NCBI RefSeq assembly: GCF_016458235.1
Contig: NZ_JAEMHK010000019.1
Coordinates: 43,849 to 107,848 of the forward strand
DNA: 64,000 nt
Origin: Geomonas propionica
Lineage (GTDB): Bacteria > Desulfobacterota > Desulfuromonadia > Geobacterales > Geobacteraceae
Direction: 5' to 3'
The position numbers and the translations under genes are program-made. The notes under the pieces are model-generated. The model ran no database searches. It was not told where the DNA came from and saw only the letters and a program-made list of their open reading frames with translations. This document shows, piece by piece, positions 53,501 through 62,677 of this stretch (positions are counted from its first letter, which is position 1; the number at the start of each line of letters is the position of its first letter).

Positions 53501-55138
53501 GTTGTCAGTGGCGGCGAAGGAGGTAATGGGTACGGCAAGGGTGTTCACCGGGGTGGTGGCGGCGAATCCGGCGGTGACGGTCGGGGCCACGGCATCCGGG
53601 CTGAGCGGGGTAAGCCCGGCGGTCCAGACGTCGGTCGCGTTGTAGTAGTTAGTGTAGGTGTCGTACTCGAATATCTTGTAGTAGTAGGTGGTGCCGTTGG
53701 TAAGCCCCACGCTGTCAGTGAAGGTGGAGGCATTGCCTACGTAGCGCACGGTGCCGCCGACACCGAAGGGATTGCCGGCGCTGTAGGGCGTGGTGTCGGC
53801 AGGCTTGGTGGTGTCGGTCTTGGCGCCGGCGTAGCGGATGATGACCACGCTCTGGCCGGGGGTGCCGTAGGTCCAGTTGAGCGTCACGCTGGCGTTGCCG
53901 ACGGTGTTGGTCCCCCAGGTGGAAGGATTATGGGTGTTGATGACCGTCAGCGTGGTGTCCGCCGTGTCGCTGCCCGCCATGACGTTGCCGCTGGTAAGCG
54001 CGGTCACCCGCGCGGTGGTGGCGGTGTTCCCGGCAAGGGCGCCCTGGATGCGGGACTTGTAGGTGACGACGATCTTGTAGCCTGCGGAGGTGTTGGTCAC
54101 CGGAATCGCAGTGCCGCCCGAGAAGGTCCAGGTGTCGCTGCCGGGGTTGGTCAACGCAGCGAAGTAGGTAGTAGTCCCGGCCTCGTTGGTGATCGACATG
54201 CTTTGGATGGCCGCGCCGTTGGTGGTGGTAACGGTGAGGCCGGTGACCGTATCAGTAGTGCCGGCGGAGCCGGTCACCAGGGAGAAGCCGTCGATCTTCT
54301 GGCTGGCGGCGCCCGGCGCGACGTTGGCGGTGGTGCCGATGGTGCCGTTACCCAGCGTGGTGGTGGCCGGGTTCAGGCCGATAGACGCAAAGCCGTAGCG
54401 GGTCGCGGTACCCCAAGTCGGGAGCGGGTTTTCCGTCCCGGTCGCGGTAATCGGTTTGGAAGCAACTGCGTCTACATACAGGGTGCTGTTCGCGGTATCG
54501 AAATGCTCGGTATACCCTGCGGCGAATGTAGAGATGTATGTGCTGTTCACGTTGGTGCCGTAGATGGCGGTGCCGCCGTTGGTCACGTTGATGGTGCCGG
54601 AAGTCGGCGTGGTGGCGATGGTATCGCTCGCCACCGCACGCGAACCGGTGATCGGCGTGGTCTGGTCCACGTTGGAGTAGAAGGCCGCCGAGAGGCCGCA
54701 GCCGGTCTGCGGCGTCGAGTTCCAGGTGACCGCGAAGCTGGTGCTGGTCGCCGCCGTAATTTGGGCCTCCTTCAGGTAGCCGAACCAGACCTTCTGACGG
54801 CTCGTGGTGTCCGTCGACACGATCCTGGTCAGCGTCTGCCCGCCGTAGGTCACCGTCGGGGTGAAGGTGGTTATGGCGGTGGAGTAGTCGGCCACCACCT
54901 TCACCACCAGGAGGCGGTTACTCCCCGCCCCCTTGGCCAGCGTCATGGCCGGCAGCGTGGAGGTGGTGCCGGTGCCGAGGATGGCCCACTGGGTCTGCAC
55001 CGCCACCGCGGCCTGGGCGTCCCTCACCTGCTTCATCTGCAAAAGGAGCACGGTCGCCAACATGGTGAACATGGCGATCAGGCAGGCTCTAGCGCCCCAC
55101 CCCATACCCCTTATATTTTTAACGATCACTTTTCCCAT
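50525..55138 (-). CDS. Giant surface protein: Ig/Fn3-like repeats fused to 11-heme cytochrome
   Basis: A 1537-residue protein. A hydrophobic segment at 16-35 could be a signal peptide or anchor. Residues about 45-400 are Thr/Ser-rich beta-strand domains; about 405-510 looks like Fn3 (GLTNGTTYYYKIFEYD); about 516-805 holds three Ig-like repeats (TLYPWAKDGGGNVSA / TLYPWVKDAAGNVSA). From about residue 1079 to the end lie nine CXXCH and two CX4CH motifs. This joins an adhesin-like stalk to an electron-transfer end. No LPXTG or autotransporter domain is seen. The 11-heme part resembles the partner cytochromes next door. Confidence 0.87.
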   Translation of the reverse strand: MGKVIVKNIRGMGWGARACLIAMFTMLATVLLLQMKQVRDAQAAVAVQTQWAILGTGTTSTLPAMTLAKGAGSNRLLVVKVVADYSTAITTFTPTVTYGGQTLTRIVSTDTTSRQKVWFGYLKEAQITAATSTSFAVTWNSTPQTGCGLSAAFYSNVDQTTPITGSRAVASDTIATTPTSGTINVTNGGTAIYGTNVNSTYISTFAAGYTEHFDTANSTLYVDAVASKPITATGTENPLPTWGTATRYGFASIGLNPATTTLGNGTIGTTANVAPGAASQKIDGFSLVTGSAGTTDTVTGLTVTTTNGAAIQSMSITNEAGTTTYFAALTNPGSDTWTFSGGTAIPVTNTSAGYKIVVTYKSRIQGALAGNTATTARVTALTSGNVMAGSDTADTTLTVINTHNPSTWGTNTVGNASVTLNWTYGTPGQSVVIIRYAGAKTDTTKPADTTPYSAGNPFGVGGTVRYVGNASTFTDSVGLTNGTTYYYKIFEYDTYTNYYNATDVWTAGLTPLSPDAVAPTVTAGFAATTPVNTLAVPITSFAATDNVGGSGVAGYMITTSATKPLATDAGWNATAPTSYTVAAAGTYTLYPWAKDGGGNVSAVYASPVTVVVDMTAPTVATFTVNTQSASRSIPIAALTGTDVGTSVSRYLITTTSTQPAAGAAGWSATAPTTFAVAADGSYTLYPWVKDAAGNVSAVSGLTRTVVVDTTAPTGLTAVSPVDTSTDQPLNVALQASTATDAGVGGVTYYFTITDGVGFNANSGWIAANNWAPAGLGYGTTYTWQARAKDSLGNQTALTTPMTFTTGAACVRNDPTLTLLTPTGGIASTISADGGTSVYNLKVINNDYGGCGATTFNLGVSDIDALDVFDPPTVAAPAVTLPPGGQVTTSVTVTATPNHISGMSKTWAFSAADAYHAQVSTGNVQTTLNVVACTPKAPLLIVGPDSGYLNRGGAMKYTVTVKNTDSGAGCSAVTYNLAIPAETNSTDFSASTFSAGTLSLGSGQLGSVTLTVSAKSTAAKNAINKTTVGVSAVSHTAPANRVVTSTVNNPMLHNSDSTSSTKWSANGGWGIPGARYGEFDCTTCHVQGGAATRNVNRIRETVTAPDTSKGQLPGAGQPINYRRLTGTSKTQAVPGWDSGATPRTSSDKICEICHTYDAASANGTKAHPYATTATLGNHFGTDGVKDCIGCHKHSKGFSVSGLGCTGCHGTETATITPDNRYVVAPPRNANGLTGTLTGIGQVSNDPKVGAHQAHLKRLNGFSNYSTIDFTCQACHGPLPTDFSHINSNSIPVFQSLATKNGAMTASYSGTKCNNTYCHNPAATGGSLLAANAGSSVFPSWTSAGYVASGTKSVANCSVCHKVPGVTGFEPAGTHSGMNTDVTDCAGCHGHNGDASGTVVGRRHMDGIKFGAGNCDTCHGYDVGTWSAFPERSGVVTGKGAHEKHIAYLKTRYNVTLTPASDAFGVGNSWTQVCGVCHNGASHNMGEAIPGTGRTISITPARQFGGLLPVYNGTVGTASAIKPKTCSNVDCHYKETPSW

Positions 55139-55209
55139 GTCAGTTCACCTGCCTTTGCACTCGATGTGTCGTGGTTGCGTGCTTCTTGGTAATGCACATT
55201 CATGCCCCC

Positions 55210-58200
55210 CTATTGCGGCAGCCCGACGTGGCAGGCTGCGCAGGCCAGCGGCCCCTTGGTGCGCCACTCCATCTGCGTGCCGTTGTGGCAGGCGACGGTG
55301 GAGCAGGTGCCGCCGACGTAGCTCGGGGTAGTCCGGGCCTGGTCGTAGGAAGCGGCGGTTTTGTAACCGTTCACGCGGGTCCAGGAGGTGTAGACCGACT
55401 GGACTGCGTCGACACCCGGCCTGAGCTGCGCCTTGGACTTGATATTGAACGGACTCATGAACACCACGTCGACGTCGCCATTGATGTGGGTCTGGTTGGT
55501 GGCCAGTACCTGCAGGTTCCCTTTGAGCGGTGCCGAGCCGCCGTGGCAGCTGGAGCAGACGCTCCCCTGGTCGTTGTAGGACGCAGTGACGGTCGCGTTG
55601 TGGCACAGGTTGCAGTTGAAGGTGGTCGAGGTGTTCGGGTCGCCGTGGGCGGCACCGGAGCCTACCCCGCCGGCAACCGGGATCCTCGCGCTGTAGCCGT
55701 CGAAGATGTCGGCGTAGTGGTTGCCGATCACGTGACGACCGTGAGCCGCGGAACCTTCGATGGAGCCGGAGTTCGGCGAGTTGCCGTGGCACTGGGAGCA
55801 CCTGTCGACGCTGGCCCACGGGTTAGTCGCATACCAGTTCGGCGTGGTCTGGAACACGTACTGGCTGGTGGTCGGCGAGACGTAGCCGTTGGAGTGGCAG
55901 TACACGTTGGAGCAGACCACGTTGCTCCCCATGGTGTAGTTGACGATCCAGGGGCCGCCCGTCTTGTTCTTGGTCTTGACGGTGCCGGCCAGGCTGTGGC
56001 TCGGGTCGAGGTCGAGCTCGACGGTGCCGTTTTTGTGGGTACCCGAATCCATCGGGTGGCAGAAACCGCAGCCGTATTTCGGGAAGCCATCTTTGTACTC
56101 GATGGAGTAGATCCAGGAGGTATCGATGAAGTCGCCGTTGGAAAGCTTCTTGCCGGCGAGGAACACCTCGGCGTCGGTATGCATCTTGTGCGCGCCGATC
56201 AGCTCCTTGTTGACGCAGGACGGATCGTTCTGCGCGCAGGCGTTGACTGAGGAGTGGCAGCCGAGGCAGTCGTCGACGGTAACCTCGATGGTGCCGTCGA
56301 GGTGCTTGCTCTTGTCCACGAAGGCCACGTTGGACTGCGCCACGTGGTTGTGGCAGGCGGAGCAGTTGGTGCTCGTGGAGTGCGGGTACGCCGGCGGATA
56401 CATGTGGCACTTGTTGCAGCCGGTACCGCCCAGGTAGGCCGGGTCGTTCCAGGACGGGGCGGAGCCGCTGCCCTGAGCGGAACCGTCGCCTTTCCTGAGA
56501 CCGGCGTGGCAGTAGGTGTTGTTGCAGATGCGCCCGGTGGCGGTGTAGCTCGGTGCCATGTTGGCGCCCACGTTGCCGCCCGAGATGCTCGGGCTGGTAG
56601 CCAGAGAGCCCCAGGTGAGGGTAGCCGGCAGTCCATCCATGTGGCCGGCCGCGTCAACCGTGGCCGGTACCGAGTGGCACTGGTCGCAGGTGATCGGGTT
56701 GGAATAGTTGTGGCTACCGGCCAGGTGCGAGACGTGGGTGCCGGTGTAGGGGCTCGCCGGGCTGCCGGCGGTGTCCTTGAAGGTGGCGCTGGTCAGGGCG
56801 GTGTTGGCCGAACCGTGGCACTTCTCGCAGGTCGGCAGCGTGGTGGAGACACCCCAGTTGCGGGTGGCGCGGCCGTGGCAGGAGCTGGTGGAGCAGGTGC
56901 CGTAGCCGTCGCCCGGCTCGTTATTGACCGCCTGCGAGTAGGTGGTGCCGGTCGCCTTGGCGGTGAAGTTGAGGTCGATGCTGCCGTCGGCGTGCGTTGC
57001 ACCGGTGCTGGCCGGGGAGTAGCCGGTGCCGTGGCAGATGGAGCAGCTGTAGGCGCTATCCACGGTGTGCCGCTTGTGGCTCCCCAGGTTCAGGTCGTTG
57101 GCATTCTCCTGCAGGGTGGACATATCCTTGTGGCAGGAGGCGCAGGTCATGGCGTTGGCGCCCCAGGCGGGGTTGCCAAAGGTGGTCGCGGTGCCGTTGC
57201 CGCCCGGCGCCTGGACGTTGCTGTGGCAGTAGGTGGCGCAGGTCTTGGTGTCCTGCGCATAGCTGCCGCCCATGCGGAAGTCTACGTCGCGCACGCGGTT
57301 CACGTGGTTGGAGGAGTAGTCGCGCATCTTGGAGGCAACACCCTGGTCCACGGTGGTGCTGTGGCAGTTGGCGCAGCCGCGGGAGTCAGCCATGGAGGCG
57401 GTGTGCTTCTGGTGGCTGTTGGCGGTCTTCAGGGTACCGTCGTACTTGTTCGGGTAGTTCGGCGCACCTGCCGCGCTCACCCAGGTAGCCCCGCCGCTCT
57501 TGCCGTGGCAGCCGTTGCAGGAGAGCTTGCCGCTGCCGCCCCAGACCTTCTGGCCGGTCATGCTGACGAAGACCGGGACCTGCTGGCCGGAGCTGTGGCA
57601 GTAGGCGTTGGAGCAGATGCCGGTCGACGTGCTGTAGCTCGACCTGCCGCCCGCCTTGACGCCGGAGTAGTCCTTGAAGTTGTCCAGGTGGCCGGTGCCG
57701 GTGACCAAGGTGTTGCTGGCCAGCGATACGGTCAGCGCATGGCACTCGGCGCACATGAGATTGTTGTCGCGTCCCATGGTCGTGTAGTTGTTCATGTGGG
57801 CCTGGTGCTTCCCGGTAGACATCATCGGGGTCCCGAGCCCTGCGGCGCCGCCGTGGCAGCCCGAGCAGTTGGCCGGCATGTTGCCGCCCCAGGTCGGGGT
57901 CTGCGCCTGCACGCCGTTGCCGTTGGAGTGGCAGGAGTTATAGCAGGTTCCGTCGTAGGTGCCGATCGGGTGCTTCTGGACCGGGGAGGCGCTGTAGTTG
58001 ATCGCCTCGACGGTGCCGTTGGCGTGGGACAGGCCGCCCGAGACGCCGCTGGTCGCAGCGTTATGGCACTTATCGCAGCCGGTGCCCGGCTGGGCCAGGT
58101 GTTTCGCGTGGCTGCCGGTGGCCGGCGCGCCGTTGGCGGCGAAGGCTCCGGTTCCCTTGTGGCAGGAGGCGCAGCCGGTGGTGCTGCCCCATACCGGAGA

Positions 58201-59562
58201 CTCGAGCGCGCTCTGGCTGTAGGGGTCGGCGTGGCAGGATGCGGTCAAACAGGTCCCGGTGTAGGTGCCCGGGGCGTGCTTTTGGACCGGGGCGCCGGTG
58301 TAGTCGTTGGCTACCTCGACGGTACCGTTGGCATGCGACATGCCGCCGCTGTTGTTTTTCACCGCGCCGTCGTGGCACTGGTTGCAGGCCGAGTAGGCAA
58401 GCGCCATGTGCGCGGCGTGGCTACCGGTGGCGGGAGCGCCGTTGCCGGCAAACTGGCCGATGCCGTTGTGGCAGGCGGAGCAACCCGCGGAGGTGCCCCA
58501 TACCGGTGAGGTGGTCGTCGCGGAAGAGTACGGGCTGGCATGGCAGGATGCCGTGGAGCAGCTGCCGTAGCCGTTACCCGGGGCGCCCGCCTTGTCGTAG
58601 CTGCCGGCGGCCACATCTATGTTGCCGTCCGCGTGGGTCGGCGCGTTGTAGGCGGTGGGCAGCGCGTTGACGTGGCAGTTGCTGCAGTCGCCGTTGGAAG
58701 AGAGGTGACGGGCATGGCTTCCCGAGGCGAGATCGGCGGTCTTGTGGCAGGTGCCGCAGGCACCGGTCATGGGGCTGCCCCAGTTCGGGGTGGCGTAGTC
58801 GCCGGCGCCCAGGGGGCCGCCGGTCACGCTCTGTCCGGCGCTGTGGCAGTACATGTTGGAGCAGCTACCCACTACCCGCGTGGCGCTCTGGCTCGGCAGA
58901 TAGGCGAAGTTGGACCCGGCGTAGGAGCCGACGGTCACCGCTATGTTCCGCCCGGCGCTGGTGGCGTGCTGGAACGGCTTCGCATTCTGGGTGTGATCCA
59001 CGTGGCACTTGGCGCAGACGGTGACTTCGCTGCCGAACACCGCCAAGTGCTGGGAATGGGCGTAACTGTCGGGCTCGGCCTTGTGGCAGACCCCGCAGTT
59101 GGTCGCGTTGGGTAGATCGAGGGCTGTGATCCCCCATTCCGGAGTCGTGGTCTCGAAATGGCAGTTCACGTTGGAGCAGGTACCAAGGACCGCCGGCGGA
59201 ACCGAGGTTTGGTTGAAGAAGCCCCTGCTGTAGCTGGCACCCGCGTGGCCGTTCAGGTTCGGCTGCACCTGGATGACGCCGTCGCGGTGGCCGGTGACGG
59301 TCACCTGGGCGCCGTGGCACTTGGTGCAACTGGTGGCCGACGCTGCCGCATGCGTCTGGTGGTTGCCGCGGAATGCACCGGTGTCCGGCTCGCGCTCACC
59401 CGTTGCCGAATCAAGCGGAGGCATGGTGTGGCAGTCGACGCACGTGAGGTTGTATTGCGGCGCGGCCAGCGCCTGCGATGCAGCGAACATCACAATTCCG
59501 AACATCAGAAGCGGAACGAGGGCTCGGAAATTGCCATATCCAGGTCTGCGGTAGCTCTTCAT
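55210..59562 (-). CDS. Giant secreted cytochrome c, about 37 hemes
   Basis: 1450 residues from ATG 59562 after AAGGAG; signal peptide ends near ALAA-PQ. I count 26 CXXCH, nine CX4CH and two CX3CH motifs (CYNSCH near residue 537, CATYCH near 770), giving about 37 hemes, one per 39 residues. The order CX4CH then CXXCH repeats along the chain, as in Geobacter CxxxxCH-domain cytochromes. Two adjacent modules of about 100 residues (near 58255-58570 and 57945-58255) are strongly similar, a recent duplication. Such proteins could form extracellular heme wires, but structure is not shown. Confidence 0.9.
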   Translation of the reverse strand: MKSYRRPGYGNFRALVPLLMFGIVMFAASQALAAPQYNLTCVDCHTMPPLDSATGEREPDTGAFRGNHQTHAAASATSCTKCHGAQVTVTGHRDGVIQVQPNLNGHAGASYSRGFFNQTSVPPAVLGTCSNVNCHFETTTPEWGITALDLPNATNCGVCHKAEPDSYAHSQHLAVFGSEVTVCAKCHVDHTQNAKPFQHATSAGRNIAVTVGSYAGSNFAYLPSQSATRVVGSCSNMYCHSAGQSVTGGPLGAGDYATPNWGSPMTGACGTCHKTADLASGSHARHLSSNGDCSNCHVNALPTAYNAPTHADGNIDVAAGSYDKAGAPGNGYGSCSTASCHASPYSSATTTSPVWGTSAGCSACHNGIGQFAGNGAPATGSHAAHMALAYSACNQCHDGAVKNNSGGMSHANGTVEVANDYTGAPVQKHAPGTYTGTCLTASCHADPYSQSALESPVWGSTTGCASCHKGTGAFAANGAPATGSHAKHLAQPGTGCDKCHNAATSGVSGGLSHANGTVEAINYSASPVQKHPIGTYDGTCYNSCHSNGNGVQAQTPTWGGNMPANCSGCHGGAAGLGTPMMSTGKHQAHMNNYTTMGRDNNLMCAECHALTVSLASNTLVTGTGHLDNFKDYSGVKAGGRSSYSTSTGICSNAYCHSSGQQVPVFVSMTGQKVWGGSGKLSCNGCHGKSGGATWVSAAGAPNYPNKYDGTLKTANSHQKHTASMADSRGCANCHSTTVDQGVASKMRDYSSNHVNRVRDVDFRMGGSYAQDTKTCATYCHSNVQAPGGNGTATTFGNPAWGANAMTCASCHKDMSTLQENANDLNLGSHKRHTVDSAYSCSICHGTGYSPASTGATHADGSIDLNFTAKATGTTYSQAVNNEPGDGYGTCSTSSCHGRATRNWGVSTTLPTCEKCHGSANTALTSATFKDTAGSPASPYTGTHVSHLAGSHNYSNPITCDQCHSVPATVDAAGHMDGLPATLTWGSLATSPSISGGNVGANMAPSYTATGRICNNTYCHAGLRKGDGSAQGSGSAPSWNDPAYLGGTGCNKCHMYPPAYPHSTSTNCSACHNHVAQSNVAFVDKSKHLDGTIEVTVDDCLGCHSSVNACAQNDPSCVNKELIGAHKMHTDAEVFLAGKKLSNGDFIDTSWIYSIEYKDGFPKYGCGFCHPMDSGTHKNGTVELDLDPSHSLAGTVKTKNKTGGPWIVNYTMGSNVVCSNVYCHSNGYVSPTTSQYVFQTTPNWYATNPWASVDRCSQCHGNSPNSGSIEGSAAHGRHVIGNHYADIFDGYSARIPVAGGVGSGAAHGDPNTSTTFNCNLCHNATVTASYNDQGSVCSSCHGGSAPLKGNLQVLATNQTHINGDVDVVFMSPFNIKSKAQLRPGVDAVQSVYTSWTRVNGYKTAASYDQARTTPSYVGGTCSTVACHNGTQMEWRTKGPLACAACHVGLPQ

Positions 59563-59612
59563 GTTAAGCTCCTTCTGTAAACCCTTATCTAAATGCCTGA
59601 GACAGCCAATTT

Positions 59613-59645
59613 CCGGCGGGGGGGGCACCCCCCGCCGGAGCTTTT
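59613..59645. other. Strong GC hairpin between two cytochrome genes
   Basis: ccggcggggggg / ccccccgccgg arms pair over 11-12 bp. The T-run follows it on the plus strand (cttttt), whereas the flanking genes are on the minus strand, where no T-run follows. It may be a processing or stability hairpin, or a block to antisense transcription, rather than a terminator of the operon. Confidence 0.6.
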
Positions 59646-59701
59646 TAACATGCTTCTACTACATTGGTAAAGCTACTTTTGTTCTAACTAATCGAAATTA
59701 A

Positions 59702-62581
59702 CTACCTTTCGATGCTCCACTTCGGAGTAGGCCTGAAGTGGCAGCTCACGTTGAAGCAGCTACCCGACTTGTTGGTCCCGCCGGAAACCAGCGTGACGCT
59801 GGTGTAGGTGGCGAGGGCCTGGTCGGAGAAGCGGTACTGCGGGTCGATGTCTACGCTTACGCTCTCCACGTGGGTCCTGATGGGCAGGGCACGGGCGTGG
59901 GTTGCGTCGCCCCCTTTGTGGCAGGGGATGCAGTTAGCCCAACCTTCGCTCGGCTTGGCGTCCTTCTTGATGTGCGCCAACACGAGGTGGGCACCGCCGC
60001 CGCCGGAGTAGTCTTCGAAGCGGGCCGAGGACCAGTTGCCCTGTACGCCGAAGGTGACGGCGCTGAGGGTCTGACGCGGTGCCGGCGGGTAACCGTGGCA
60101 GGCGTCGCAACCGCCGTTGGGCACGAACGCGAGGCCGGTGGCCGGGTTGTGCTGGTGGCACTGGGTGCAGTCCGTGGTCGAAGCAACGTGGTCCTGTGCC
60201 GGCTGGCCGGCTTTGGTGAAGTACTTGGTGGTGGTGTGGCAAACCTGGCAGACGCCGGTCTGCGCCGGGTTGGCAAAGGTGTTGTTGCCGGTGAAGCTTA
60301 CTGCGGTGCCGTTGATGGTGCCGTTCACCATCATGGTGTTGACGGTACCGTGGCCGTCGTGGCAGTCCGCGCACAGGGAGCCCAGGCCGGTAGCCTTGTG
60401 AGCCTTCACGTTGAGCTTGGTGCCGCTGACCTTGGCAGCGTTGGTATGGCAGTAGTTACACTCCTGGTTGATGGAGCCGACCAGGGCGGGGAGCAGACGC
60501 TTCTGGTCGCCCAGCACGCCGCTGATGTGTGCTGCGGTGTTGTCGTGGCAGGCGGAGCAGGCCTGGGCGATGCCGGCCTTGCCGTGGCCCGTGGTAGCCG
60601 CGCTGGTCTTGTCAGGAGCGGTGATGCCGCCGATGACGGAGAGCGCGCCGCCAGCGGTGCTGTGGCAGCTTTCACAGGTGACACGACCGGTGGTCCAGTT
60701 GGTGCTCTGCTGGTGGCAGGTGGAGCAGGTGCCGATCTTGTTGCTGCCGGCAGCCAGGTTCAGCGTGCCGTCGGCGTGGGTTGCCGCGGTGTTCGAGGTG
60801 TGGCAGTTCGAGCACGAGGTGGTCAGGGTCGAGTTGAAGCCCGGGCCGTAGGTTGCGGTAAAGTGCGCGCTGTGCGCGTTGCTGCCGATCAGGCCGCCGG
60901 TGGTGTTGGAAAGCGCGGTGTGGCAGGTACCGCAGGCGCCGGATGCCGGGACGTTCCACTGCGGGGTTGCCGAGAGGTGGCAGGAGGTGGCGCAGGTCTT
61001 GGTGGTGGTGCCGCTCCAGGTGGTCACGTTGGCGCCGGCAACCTCGACGGTGGCGTCGCCGTGGAGAGCCTTGTTGACGAAGAAGGTGTTGCCGCTGACA
61101 GTCGCTGCGTGGCAGGTGTCGCAGGTATACCCTTTGGTGCTCACGTGGGTCGCGTGGGCGTTGGTCACGAGGCTGGAGGCGTTGCCGTGGCAGCCGTTGC
61201 AGCCAAGGGAGGCACCCCATTTCACGTCGGCCACGTTGGCCACGATGCCGTTGCCGCTGTGGCAGGATACTGCCGAGCAGGCCCCTGCGACCACGGTGAA
61301 GCCCTTGCCGTTGCCGGCTTTGAGGTCGCGAACGTTGTTGGTGTGGAAGGTGCCCGGCTTGATGGTGGTGCCGTCCACGGTGGTGTCGGCGTGGCAGCTG
61401 ACGCAGTCCGCAGCCGAAGCGACGTGGTTGAGGTGGCTGTTGGCGCGCAGCTGGGTGGCACCGGCGTTGGCGTAGTTCGGCTCGCCCGCTTTGGAGGTGA
61501 ACGCCGGGGAAGCGTCGGCGCCGTGGCACGACTTACAAGTCAGCGCGGTGGAACCGGTCCAGGTCACGCTCTTCATGGTGCCTTTGCCGTCGCTGTGGCA
61601 GTAGGAGGTGGCGCAGGTGCCCGATACCGGGGTGCCCACCTTGGAGCCTGCCACGTCTTTGGTGGTGTTGACGTGGTTGGTGAAGTTGGAGATGGTGCTG
61701 TCGTTGGAAACGGTCGAGCTGTGGCACTCAACGCAGCCGTAGTTGGTGCCGAGGAAGGCGGCGTTGTTCACGTGCTTGGCGTGGTTGCCCGACAGGGTGT
61801 TGCTGGTCGCGTCGCCGTGGCAGCCGGCGCAGGTAAGGCTCCCACCCCAGGTCGGCGGGGTGTAGGTGCCGCGGCCGTTGCTGTGGCAGTAGACGTTGGA
61901 GCACTGGTTCGACGCGAAGCTGCCGCCGGTGGCGAACTTCACTTCGATGGAGCGGTGGCCGGCCGAGGTGGCGTGGCTGAACGGCTTGGCCTGTACCGAG
62001 TGGTCGGTGTGGCACTTCACGCAGGAGCCGACGCCGGTGCCGTAGTAGTTGGCGTGCTTGCTGCCGGCGGTCGGGTGGTTGCCGGTGGACGGAGCGACGT
62101 CGTGGCAGGCGGAGCAGCCGCCCGGCACGGTAAGCGCCGCGCTACCCCAGGCCGGGGTCGCACGCAGGGTGCCCTTGCCGTTACTGTGGCAGGCCACGGT
62201 GGAGCAGGAACCCATCGGGGTCGGCGGAACCGAGGTCTGGTTCACGAAGCCGGCCGCGATCTTCCTGGAGTAGCCGATGGCGTCGGAGAGCTCGATGGTC
62301 TTGTTGCGGTGAGCCATCGGGTAAGTGCTGACCTGAGTGCCGTGGCAGGTAACGCAGGAGTTGACCGCCGAGGTGGCGTGCCCTGCGTGGTTGCCCGGCA
62401 CTGCGCCGGTGTTGGGATCTTTCTTGCTCGTTGCCGAGTCCATGGGCGGCATCGTGTGGCAGAAAGAACAGTCATAGTTGTACTGCGAGGCGGCTTGCGC
62501 CTTTCCCGCGGTCACCTGTACCAGTGTCAGCACCAGCAATGCCAACACAAACAGACATCGACCTCCATACTTGGGTACCAT
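59702..62581 (-). CDS. Giant secreted cytochrome c, about 27 hemes
   Basis: 959 residues from ATG 62581, with GAGGAGGAG upstream and a signal peptide ending near KAQA-AS. I count 21 CXXCH, five CX4CH and one CX3CH (CATSCH) motifs. The N-terminus (SFCHTMPPMDSAT) matches the start of the 1450-residue protein (VDCHTMPPLDSAT), and the C-terminal 200 residues closely resemble those of the next protein upstream (shared ARFEDYSGGGGAHLV), so the three are related by duplication. It is likely secreted to the outer surface. Confidence 0.9.
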   Translation of the reverse strand: MVPKYGGRCLFVLALLVLTLVQVTAGKAQAASQYNYDCSFCHTMPPMDSATSKKDPNTGAVPGNHAGHATSAVNSCVTCHGTQVSTYPMAHRNKTIELSDAIGYSRKIAAGFVNQTSVPPTPMGSCSTVACHSNGKGTLRATPAWGSAALTVPGGCSACHDVAPSTGNHPTAGSKHANYYGTGVGSCVKCHTDHSVQAKPFSHATSAGHRSIEVKFATGGSFASNQCSNVYCHSNGRGTYTPPTWGGSLTCAGCHGDATSNTLSGNHAKHVNNAAFLGTNYGCVECHSSTVSNDSTISNFTNHVNTTKDVAGSKVGTPVSGTCATSYCHSDGKGTMKSVTWTGSTALTCKSCHGADASPAFTSKAGEPNYANAGATQLRANSHLNHVASAADCVSCHADTTVDGTTIKPGTFHTNNVRDLKAGNGKGFTVVAGACSAVSCHSGNGIVANVADVKWGASLGCNGCHGNASSLVTNAHATHVSTKGYTCDTCHAATVSGNTFFVNKALHGDATVEVAGANVTTWSGTTTKTCATSCHLSATPQWNVPASGACGTCHTALSNTTGGLIGSNAHSAHFTATYGPGFNSTLTTSCSNCHTSNTAATHADGTLNLAAGSNKIGTCSTCHQQSTNWTTGRVTCESCHSTAGGALSVIGGITAPDKTSAATTGHGKAGIAQACSACHDNTAAHISGVLGDQKRLLPALVGSINQECNYCHTNAAKVSGTKLNVKAHKATGLGSLCADCHDGHGTVNTMMVNGTINGTAVSFTGNNTFANPAQTGVCQVCHTTTKYFTKAGQPAQDHVASTTDCTQCHQHNPATGLAFVPNGGCDACHGYPPAPRQTLSAVTFGVQGNWSSARFEDYSGGGGAHLVLAHIKKDAKPSEGWANCIPCHKGGDATHARALPIRTHVESVSVDIDPQYRFSDQALATYTSVTLVSGGTNKSGSCFNVSCHFRPTPKWSIER

Positions 62582-62677
62582 CTAATCTCCTCCTCTTCTG
62601 GTGTCCGACAAGAATGCCGAACTTTATTCAAGCTGAATCGGTGATCGATCCAGTTACTTGAGTTCTTTAAGTGACTG

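Noticed and set aside
59613..59645. A terminator ending the cytochrome operon between the 27- and 37-heme genes
   Set aside because: On the coding (minus) strand no T-run follows the stem, so I kept it only as an unassigned hairpin.
59738..62644. A 968-residue open frame on the plus strand opposite the 27-heme cytochrome
   Set aside because: It is a shadow: the GC-rich codon bias of the cytochrome gene leaves the complementary frame open. The product is a low-complexity Val/Gly/Ala string without domains. Long plus-strand frames at 50549-52546, 53930-55192, 56254-58509 and 48015-49343 were dropped for the same reason.
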